This document shows, in pieces, positions 7,526-11,820 of a stretch of 11,820 nucleotides of DNA. The notes under the pieces are model-generated. The model saw only the letters and a list, made by a program, of their open reading frames with translations, searched no databases and was not told the DNA's origin. Every line of letters starts with the position of its first letter. Within the stretch, counting starts at the first letter, position 1. A program made the position numbers and the translations under genes. Source of the DNA: Bacillota bacterium (lineage in GTDB: Bacteria > Bacillota > Clostridia > Christensenellales > Aristaeellaceae); contig JAEWYP010000015.1 of assembly GCA_023395615.1 (NCBI GenBank), forward strand, positions 1 to 11,820. Direction: 5' to 3'.

Positions 7526-7891
7526 TCAGGAAACCAGTGCTTTTCCGAGGCTTACGGCAAGCAGACTGAACAGAAGACTTAACACAATATAGGCGATCCC
7601 AATCCACGGCCTGCCGTGATTCCAAAGGCCGGATATTTCAAGCGCAAATGTAGAAAATGTCGTGAACCCCCCGCAGATTCCGACGCGCAGAAAGGCCATC
7701 AGATCGGCATTGATGCCGTGATACTTTGCCGCCAACGCGGCGATGATGCCAATCACAAATGCCCCGGCAACGTTGATCAGCAATGTGATCAGCGGAAACC
7801 CGGTCTTGTTCGTATAGGGAATTAATGTGAGTAAATACCGACAAACCGTACCGATAAAGCCGCCGATGCCAACAATTATACAGGTCCGCAT
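7526..7891 (-). CDS. crcB: Fluoride channel CrcB/FluC
   Basis: Dual-topology membrane channel that lets fluoride leave the cell and so protects enolase and pyrophosphatase. The 121-residue protein has four hydrophobic segments (about 2-20, 33-57, 66-84, 96-118), matching the family. Conserved marks are GIGGFIGTVCRY near the N-terminus with R18, N40 in LITLLINVAGAF, and the GGFTTFSTF stretch at 74-82, whose F79 and F82 correspond to the fluoride-lining phenylalanine box. The ATG has a GGGAGAG ribosome binding site 5 nt upstream. A fluoride riboswitch lies in its leader, which independently supports the function. A single copy here implies a homodimer; many Gram-positives carry two crcB genes, and a second could lie elsewhere. 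Confidence 0.97.
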   Translation of the reverse strand: MRTCIIVGIGGFIGTVCRYLLTLIPYTNKTGFPLITLLINVAGAFVIGIIAALAAKYHGINADLMAFLRVGICGGFTTFSTFALEISGLWNHGRPWIGIAYIVLSLLFSLLAVSLGKALVS

Positions 7892-7896
7892 GCGAT

Positions 7897-7903
7897 CTCT
7901 CCC
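7897..7903 (-). promoter_or_regulatory. Ribosome binding site of crcB, complementary to the riboswitch P1 arm
   Basis: On the minus strand GGGAGAG lies 5 nt before the crcB ATG. It can pair, with one G-U, to TTCTCCC of the riboswitch (7975-7981), which also forms the 3' arm of aptamer helix P1. This suggests fluoride-controlled access for the ribosome. Confidence 0.6.
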
Positions 7904-7932
7904 AAACGTTGAGCTGATACGCTCAGTATTTC

Positions 7933-7991
7933 GTAGAAGTCATCAGCGCAATGGCGATTTAGGAGTTAATCCATGGGAGAACTTCATTCCC
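7933..7991 (-). ncRNA. Fluoride riboswitch (crcB motif) aptamer
   Basis: Read on the minus strand, GGGAATGAAGTTCTCCC (7991 to 7975) has the 4-9-4 helix-loop layout of the fluoride aptamer P1. The segment ends with CTGATGACTTCTAC (7946 to 7933), the conserved 3' tail. The loop GAAGT (7985-7981) is the exact complement of ACTTC in the tail (7940-7936), the pseudoknot that defines this class, with bases different from textbook members, so the pairing is preserved by covariation. A short CGC/GCG helix (7956-7954 with 7949-7947) precedes the tail. An ATTAAC stretch is present, but four bases further from P1 than usual, and the middle is longer than in compact members. It lies directly before crcB. 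Downstream is a TGAGC/GCTCA hairpin (7925-7910) with no T-run, which argues for control of translation rather than termination. Confidence 0.87.
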
Positions 7992-8004
7992 TTTGCATAA
8001 TTCA

Positions 8005-8012
8005 TTTATATA
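8005..8012 (-). promoter_or_regulatory. Possible -10 element of the crcB riboswitch transcript
   Basis: On the minus strand this reads TATATAAA. A start about 7 nt downstream would put the 5' end a few bases before the aptamer, a sensible fit. No convincing -35 is present. The remaining gap, 8013-8124, holds only a GCCTG/CAGGC hairpin (8104-8120) and a TCACA/TGTGA hairpin, neither followed by a T-run. Confidence 0.4.
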
Positions 8013-8124
8013 CGCGAATGGAAATCGCTTGTGATAAACACAGAGGACAACAGGTAACGTGCGCTACGGTACCCTATTTCACAGATGTGAGGCCGCAGCG
8101 GAGCCTGTTGAATCCAGGCAGAAG

Positions 8125-9276
8125 TTAATCAGATGTCTGTTGGGGATCGGTCTGTTTCTCTGCTGTTTCGTTCACCGGTTCCGTTTCGGCGTTGTCGGTA
8201 TTTTGCGCTTCTTTCTCCGCAACCTGTTCCTCTCCCGCGGCGACGCGAAGGTCTGCGCAGGTTAACAGCATCAGTTCGTCGCGCGTAACGCTGGCGAGTC
8301 CGGCCAGCCGATCGGCCTGCGCACTGACCGCCCGCTCAAACAGGTTGCGTACCCCGCGCGCGTTGCCAAAACCCTTCACATCCAGACTCAGCAGGGCAAA
8401 CAAACCTTTTAGCAGATCGCGAGCGTCCATAGCGAGCGCATATCCGCTCTTTTTACAGCGCATATCAAAAATCGCCAGCATTTCGTCCACCGTGTAATCG
8501 GGGAAGTGCATAAAGCGGTTAAAGCGACTTTCCAGACCGGGGTTGGAATGGATGAAGGTTTCCATCAGCTCCGTATATCCGGCAACGATTACAACCAAAT
8601 CGTCGCGGTGATCTTCCATGGCTTTGAGCAGGGTATCCACCGCTTCCTGCCCATAATCGTTCTCGCCGTGATCGGTCAGGGCATAAGCCTCGTCCACAAA
8701 CAGCACGCCACCCAGCGCCTTCTGGATCGCCTCTCCCGTTTTAATCGCTGTCTGGCCGACGTAGCCTGCCACCAGTCCGCCGCGGTCAACCTCCACGAGC
8801 TGCCCCTTGGACAGGATGCCGAGGCTTTTATAAATACGGCTCATCAGGCGGGCAATCATGGTTTTACCGGTGCCCGGATTGCCCGAAAAAACCATGTGCA
8901 AAGACAGATCCTCAACCGGCAAATCGTTTTCTTTGCGCAGCTTTTGTACCGTTACAAGGTTAATCAGGCTCTGTACTTCTTTTTTAATTACTGTCAGGCC
9001 AATGTAGCCTTCCAGTTCTTTTTTTAAATCGTCGATCTTTTCCGGCGGTTCTTCCGCCTGTTTCTGTCCGGCCTGAACTGCGGCCGGGGCGGCATTCGCG
9101 GCCTGCGTGGGAACCTCCGGGGCAGCGGATACGCCGGGTTCTTTGACGGCGGGGGTTCCGCCTGACTGCAACGTGGGCATACCCCACAAATCGTCCGCGA
9201 TGCGGCGCAGGTTGGTTTGGGTCATTTGATTGATTACATCCATCTGCAGCCGGATAATTTCTTCTTTGCGATCCAT
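8125..9276 (-). CDS. AAA+ ATPase of the CbbX/SpoVK family
   Basis: ATP-driven remodelling protein of the CbxX/CfxQ group. It is 383 residues from the ATG at 9276; an upstream ATG at 9318 is rejected because only the inner start has a ribosome binding site. Residues 1-30 form a helix, 31-78 an Ala/Pro-rich flexible linker, about 85-345 the AAA+ core, and 348-383 a polar acidic tail. Core motifs are Walker A GNPGTGKT at 132-139, pore loop GYVGQT at 171-176, Walker B VLFVDEA at 191-197, the AGYT stretch near sensor 1 at 232-235, arginine finger R251 in NPGLESRF, and sensor-2 region GNARGVRNLFE at 304-314. Relatives act on Rubisco (CbbX), in sporulation (SpoVK) or in type VII secretion (EccA). 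None of those partners is nearby, so the target is unknown. Confidence 0.9.
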   Translation of the reverse strand: MDRKEEIIRLQMDVINQMTQTNLRRIADDLWGMPTLQSGGTPAVKEPGVSAAPEVPTQAANAAPAAVQAGQKQAEEPPEKIDDLKKELEGYIGLTVIKKEVQSLINLVTVQKLRKENDLPVEDLSLHMVFSGNPGTGKTMIARLMSRIYKSLGILSKGQLVEVDRGGLVAGYVGQTAIKTGEAIQKALGGVLFVDEAYALTDHGENDYGQEAVDTLLKAMEDHRDDLVVIVAGYTELMETFIHSNPGLESRFNRFMHFPDYTVDEMLAIFDMRCKKSGYALAMDARDLLKGLFALLSLDVKGFGNARGVRNLFERAVSAQADRLAGLASVTRDELMLLTCADLRVAAGEEQVAEKEAQNTDNAETEPVNETAEKQTDPQQTSD

Positions 9277-9282
9277 AGAGAA

Positions 9283-9288
9283 CTCCTT
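9283..9288 (-). promoter_or_regulatory. Ribosome binding site of the AAA+ ATPase (AAGGAG)
   Basis: AAGGAG on the minus strand lies 6 nt before the ATG at 9276 and decides the start. Confidence 0.88.
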
Positions 9289-9323
9289 ACAGCGCCGCGG
9301 ACGCGGCAAAATCAGCAATCCCT

Positions 9324-9352
9324 ATTATAACATGGTGTCTGTGTGTTCGCAA
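9324..9352 (-). promoter_or_regulatory. Extended -10 promoter of the AAA+ ATPase gene
   Basis: On the minus strand, TTGCGA (9352-9347), a 17-nt spacer and a perfect TATAAT (9329-9324) preceded by TG-N make the best promoter in the window. The start would fall near 9317, about 40 nt before the start codon, and would exclude the upstream ATG at 9318. Confidence 0.8.
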
Positions 9353-9355
9353 ACT

Positions 9356-9383
9356 GAAAACACGGTCGGCAGAGAGTCGACCG
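9356..9383 (-). terminator. Possible weak terminator of the GNAT gene
   Basis: On the minus strand CGGTCG (9383-9378) and CGACCG (9368-9363) form a 6-bp stem with a 9-nt loop, followed by TGTTTTC. The T-run is short. It lies between the GNAT gene and the AAA+ promoter, where a terminator would be expected. Confidence 0.4.
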
Positions 9384-9451
9384 ACAGGAGAACGGGCATG
9401 GACTCTGTCGGCAGTAACATCCGATATCACGAATCAGCTGAAGGCACAGGG

Positions 9452-9922
9452 CTAACGATCCAGCAGATAAAGGCGGTTTGGCTCGTTGTAGCGGAAACCG
9501 ACGCTTAGCAGCGTTTTACAGGACGCGAAATTTTCCGGCTCGGGCTGCACGATAATCCGCGCCGCGTCCGGGCAGGTGAAAACCCGCCGGCAAAGCAGTC
9601 GAAGCGCGCGACCGGCATACCCCTTTCGCAGAAAGGAAGGTTCGCCGATCAGATAATCCAAACTGTAACTGCCCGCCAACGTCAGAGAACCCTGCCAATC
9701 CTCCCCGCTCTTCCAATACGGATAATACTGGCAAAAACCGATCGGCTGCTGATCCGCGCAGATGATGAAATGCCGGATCCAGTTAAACTCTCCGTTTCGC
9801 TCGGCCACCTCCGTAAGCCAGTCCTCCGGATGAGTATACCAGGGGGTGACATGCGGCATGCCAAGCCAGCGGGTCAGCGTGGGGATGTCCAAATCTGTGA
9901 GGGGTCGCAGGGTAATTTCCAT
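9452..9922 (-). CDS. GNAT N-acetyltransferase, AAC(6')-like subgroup
   Basis: Acetyl-CoA-dependent acetyltransferase of 156 residues. The ATG at 9922 is chosen because GGAGG lies 7 nt upstream; a longer frame reaching 10033 has no such site. The N-terminal ITLRPLTDLDIPTLTRWL is typical of GNATs. Residues 50-70 (RHFIICADQQPIGFCQYYPYW) are the central sheet. The acetyl-CoA pyrophosphate loop is LRKGYAGRAL at 98-107, followed by a helix, the strand RIIVQPEPEN (122-131), and the motif-B helix ending in LLSVGFRYNE. The order DYLIGE-x-KGYAG-x-QPEPEN resembles aminoglycoside 6'-N-acetyltransferases and siderophore-type acetyltransferases. That resemblance alone does not show drug resistance, since many chromosomal relatives act on other amines. 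The gene is a single unit, divergent from the scaffold gene. Confidence 0.9.
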   Translation of the reverse strand: MEITLRPLTDLDIPTLTRWLGMPHVTPWYTHPEDWLTEVAERNGEFNWIRHFIICADQQPIGFCQYYPYWKSGEDWQGSLTLAGSYSLDYLIGEPSFLRKGYAGRALRLLCRRVFTCPDAARIIVQPEPENFASCKTLLSVGFRYNEPNRLYLLDR

Positions 9923-9929
9923 CTTGTCG

Positions 9930-9934
9930 CCTCC
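9930..9934 (-). promoter_or_regulatory. Ribosome binding site of the GNAT gene (GGAGG)
   Basis: GGAGG on the minus strand lies 7 nt before the ATG at 9922 and decides the start. Confidence 0.88.
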
Positions 9935-9952
9935 GTATGCCCGTTGATGGAC

Positions 9953-9977
9953 CGCTGAAGCGTTCCATGCCTCAGCG
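9953..9977. repeat. Near-perfect palindrome in the GNAT leader
   Basis: CGCTGAAGC (9953-9961) and GCCTCAGCG (9969-9977) pair over 9 positions with one mismatch and leave a 7-nt loop. No T-run follows on either strand. It overlaps the candidate GNAT -10 (9974-9979), so it could be an operator or a leader hairpin. Confidence 0.5.
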
Positions 9978-10002
9978 TACCGTGTAATTTGCATTTTGGC
10001 AA
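9974..10002 (-). promoter_or_regulatory. Possible promoter of the GNAT gene
   Basis: On the minus strand, TTGCCA (10002-9997), 17 nt and TACGCT (9979-9974). The -35 matches 5 of 6 and the -10 only 3 of 6. Confidence 0.35.
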
Positions 10003-10068
10003 TCAGGCAAACGGTCTGACATTTTTTTATCAAAATCGGGGCCGCCCCTTTCTACCACGGGCAAAATA

Positions 10069-10077
10069 TGTTATACT
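10069..10077 (+). promoter_or_regulatory. Extended -10 promoter of the scaffold/GGGtGRT operon
   Basis: TGTTATACT, identical to the element at 6719-6727, lies 55 nt before the scaffold start. The -35 region (10049-10054, TTTCTA) matches 3 of 6. The leader would be about 48 nt. Confidence 0.65.
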
Positions 10078-10131
10078 ACAACGGTATGCCCGTAGGATAG
10101 ATTTTTACGCCGAACAGGAGGAATACGATCC

Positions 10132-10824
10132 ATGCAATACTCCAGAGAAGTGGAAGAAATGGTATGCGTGAAGAAGGGCCCTGATCACGGCCCCGCTCCG
10201 ATCCCCGAAGAAGGGAAATGGGTGCAGAGCCGCCAGATTACCGACATCAGCGGTTTTACCCACGGGGTAGGCTGGTGCGCACCGCAGCAGGGCGCCTGCA
10301 AACTGAGCCTGAACGTGAAAAACGGGGTGATTCAGGAAGCGCTGGTAGAAACGCTGGGTTGTTCCGGCATGACGCACTCCGCCGCCATGGCCGCCGAAAT
10401 TTTGCCCGGCAAGACCATCTTGGAAGCGCTGAACACCGACCTGGTATGCGACGCGATTAACACCGCCATGCGCGAACTGTTTTTGCAGATTGCCTATGGC
10501 CGCACTCAGAGCGCGTTCTCCGAAGACGGCCTGGCCATCGGCGCGGGTCTGGAAGACCTGGGCAAGGGCCTGCGCAGCCAGATTGGCACCATGTACGGCA
10601 CCATGAAAAAGGGTGTCCGCTATCTGGAAATGGCCGAAGGCTACGTGCTCAAAATCGGTCTGGACAAGGACCGCGAGGTCATCGGCTACCAGTTCGTGAA
10701 CCTCGGCAAAATGATGGACGCCATCAAGAAGGGCGTCGATCCCAAGGAAGCTTACGAGAAGAATATCGGCAGCTACGGCCGTTTCGCCGAAGCGGTCGAA
10801 GTGATCGACCCCCGGCGCCAGTAA
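10132..10824 (+). CDS. IscU/NifU-like iron-sulfur scaffold protein with an extra C-terminal domain
   Basis: Predicted scaffold for building iron-sulfur clusters, 230 residues against about 125-150 for ordinary IscU or SufU. Residues about 45-120 align by eye with the IscU core: GACKLSLNVKNGVIQEA followed by LVETLGCSGMTHSAAMAAE and LPGKTILEAL, the last like the GKSLDEA segment of IscU. C56, C77 and C106 fall where the three cluster-binding cysteines of IscU lie; C12 and C49 are additional. The usual aspartate right after the first cysteine is replaced by lysine. Residues 120-230 are a domain I cannot assign, containing MYGTMKKGVRYLEMAEGY. AGGAGG lies 10 nt upstream of the start. A GGGtGRT gene follows after 30 nt. 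The scaffold role rests on homology; no desulfurase is nearby to confirm it. Confidence 0.85.
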   Translation: MQYSREVEEMVCVKKGPDHGPAPIPEEGKWVQSRQITDISGFTHGVGWCAPQQGACKLSLNVKNGVIQEALVETLGCSGMTHSAAMAAEILPGKTILEALNTDLVCDAINTAMRELFLQIAYGRTQSAFSEDGLAIGAGLEDLGKGLRSQIGTMYGTMKKGVRYLEMAEGYVLKIGLDKDREVIGYQFVNLGKMMDAIKKGVDPKEAYEKNIGSYGRFAEAVEVIDPRRQ

Positions 10825-10840
10825 AACCGAGATTTGATAA

Positions 10841-10847
10841 GAGGTGA
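10841..10847 (+). promoter_or_regulatory. Strong ribosome binding site of the GGGtGRT gene (GAGGTGA)
   Basis: GAGGTGA matches the core of the 16S rRNA anti-Shine-Dalgarno complement and ends 7 nt before the ATG at 10855. It fits with high expression. Confidence 0.8.
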
Positions 10848-10854
10848 GGGAAAC

Positions 10855-11820
10855 ATGGCTACTTTTGAAGGATACGACAGAAGAATCGCGAAAATCGAAA
10901 AAACGCTTGCGGAGTATGGCTTCTCCGATTTGGACGCCATGGCGCAATACGTGAAGGACAAGGGCATCGACGTGCGCGGCATCGTGCAGGGCATACAGCC
11001 CATCGCATTTGAAAACGCCGTTTGGGCGTACGCGCTGGGCGCGGCCATCGCGCTTAAAAAAGGCGTGAAAACCGCCGCGGACGCCGCCGAAGCCATCGGC
11101 TTGGGCCTGCAGAGCTTTTGCATTCCCGGCTCGGTCGCCGACCAGCGCAAGGTGGGCCTCGGCCACGGCAACCTGGGCGCGATGCTTCTGCGCGACGAAA
11201 CCAAGTGCTTCTGCTTCCTGGCGGGCCACGAGAGCTTTGCCGCCGCGGAAGGCGCCATCGGCATTGCGCGTACCGCCAACAAGGTGCGCAAAGAGCCGCT
11301 TCGCGTGATTTTGAACGGCCTGGGCAAGGACGCGGCTTTCATCATCAGCCGCATCAACGGCTTCACCTACGTGAAAACGCAGATGGATTACTACGCCGGC
11401 GAAGTGAAGATTGAAAAAGAAACCGCCTACAGCACCGGCGACAAGGCCAAAGTGCGCGTGTACGGCGCAGACGACGTAACTGAGGGCGTGGCGATTATGC
11501 GGCTGGAGGATGTGGACGTATCCATCACCGGCAACAGCACCAACCCCACCCGCTTCCAGCACCCCGTGGCCGGCACCTACAAAAAGTGGTGCGTGGATAA
11601 CGGCAAAAAGTACTTCTCCGTGGCCAGCGGCGGCGGCACGGGCCGCACCCTGCACCCGGACAACATGGCCGCCGGCCCCGCCAGCTATGGCATGACCGAC
11701 ACCATGGGCCGTATGCACAGCGATGCGCAGTTTGCGGGTTCTTCCTCCGTGCCCGCCCACGTGGAAATGATGGGCCTCATCGGCATGGGCAACAACCCCA
11801 TGGTTGGCGCGACCGTCGCG
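10855..11820 (+). CDS. GGGtGRT-family protein, 3' partial
   Basis: Open without a stop from the ATG at 10855 to the right edge, 322 codons seen. The family's name motif GGGTGRT is at residues 259-265, followed by LHPDNMAAGPASYGMTD. Other conserved-looking stretches are IVQGIQPIAFENAVWAYALG (42-61), GHGNLGAMLLRDETKCFCFLAG (103-124, with C118 and C120) and ILNGLGKDAAFIISRINGF (152-170). C89 and C246 are further cysteines. No transmembrane segment or signal peptide is seen, so it is probably cytoplasmic. The family is conserved but, as far as I know, has no established biochemical function. It follows the IscU-like gene after 30 nt with a strong ribosome binding site, so the two are co-transcribed. 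Codons are strongly biased to GGC, GCC, AAC and TAC, more than in the V-ATPase genes, suggesting high expression. Confidence 0.92.
   Translation, partial: MATFEGYDRRIAKIEKTLAEYGFSDLDAMAQYVKDKGIDVRGIVQGIQPIAFENAVWAYALGAAIALKKGVKTAADAAEAIGLGLQSFCIPGSVADQRKVGLGHGNLGAMLLRDETKCFCFLAGHESFAAAEGAIGIARTANKVRKEPLRVILNGLGKDAAFIISRINGFTYVKTQMDYYAGEVKIEKETAYSTGDKAKVRVYGADDVTEGVAIMRLEDVDVSITGNSTNPTRFQHPVAGTYKKWCVDNGKKYFSVASGGGTGRTLHPDNMAAGPASYGMTDTMGRMHSDAQFAGSSSVPAHVEMMGLIGMGNNPMVGATVA

Noticed and set aside
7407..7625. 72-codon minus-strand frame overlapping the crcB 3' end
   Set aside because: It runs in another frame through crcB and the terminator, and has no ribosome binding site or recognisable content.
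8104..8120. GCCTG/CAGGC hairpin as terminator of the AAA+ gene or as part of a tRNA
   Set aside because: The 5-bp stem is not followed by a T-run, and no tRNA arms surround it.
8506..9027. 173-codon plus-strand frame
   Set aside because: Antisense to the AAA+ core motifs, which are clearly the real coding strand.
9277..9318. Longer AAA+ ATPase start at 9318
   Set aside because: The inner ATG at 9276 has AAGGAG at correct spacing, and the predicted transcript start falls at about 9317.
9923..10033. Longer GNAT start at 10033
   Set aside because: The extension lacks a ribosome binding site, while ATG 9922 has GGAGG 7 nt upstream and begins at the usual GNAT N-terminus.
10021..10051. T-run (10022-10028) and GGGG/CCCC mini-hairpin (10038-10048) as a terminator
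   Set aside because: No + strand gene ends upstream, the mini-hairpin has a 4-bp stem, and the order of hairpin and T-run does not fit a terminator for either neighbour.
10105..11760. 551-codon open frame on the minus strand
   Set aside because: It is exactly antisense to the scaffold and GGGtGRT genes. Its His/Ala/Val/Gly-rich sequence is what strong GC-biased codons produce on the opposite strand, and it matches no family I recognise.

Overview
The window reads as chromosomal DNA from an anaerobic, low-to-mid GC Gram-positive bacterium, most likely a member of the Clostridia. This is inferred from the bacterial V-type ATPase operon, strong AGGAGG-type ribosome binding sites, a SpoVK/CbbX-type AAA+ ATPase, and an IscU-like scaffold gene paired with a GGGtGRT gene, a pairing I associate with anaerobic Firmicutes. 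No mobile element, CRISPR array, tRNA or rRNA was seen.

Layout, left to right. (1) Positions 1-4179, + strand: the 3' part of a V-type ATPase operon, subunits F (cut by the window edge), A, B and D, nearly contiguous and closed by a strong intrinsic terminator. These are catalytic-head and central-stalk subunits; the membrane part must lie upstream. (2) 4188-6675, +: a two-gene ABC-2 type transporter, ATPase then a large permease that looks like two fused half-permeases. (3) 6665-7413, +: a small SAM-dependent methyltransferase of unknown substrate, with two candidate promoters, an 11-bp perfect inverted repeat over its leader, and a bidirectional terminator. (4) 7526-8010, - strand: a CrcB/FluC fluoride channel behind a fluoride riboswitch whose loop-tail pseudoknot can be read directly. 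(5) 8125-9352, -: an orphan CbbX/SpoVK-family AAA+ ATPase with a good extended -10 promoter. (6) 9452-10002, -: a GNAT acetyltransferase related to the AAC(6') group. (7) 10069-11820, +: an IscU/NifU-like scaffold protein followed by a GGGtGRT-family protein that runs off the right edge.

The V-ATPase genes form one complex. The crcB unit is a self-contained fluoride sensor and exporter. The last two genes are the best candidate for a poorly described system: a three-cysteine scaffold with an extra C-terminal domain, co-transcribed with a conserved protein of unknown function, with no cysteine desulfurase in view. Several promoters share the extended -10 form TGTTAtAcT, so they probably use the housekeeping sigma factor. 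Ribosome binding sites were used to shorten three over-extended reading frames (methyltransferase, AAA+ ATPase, GNAT).
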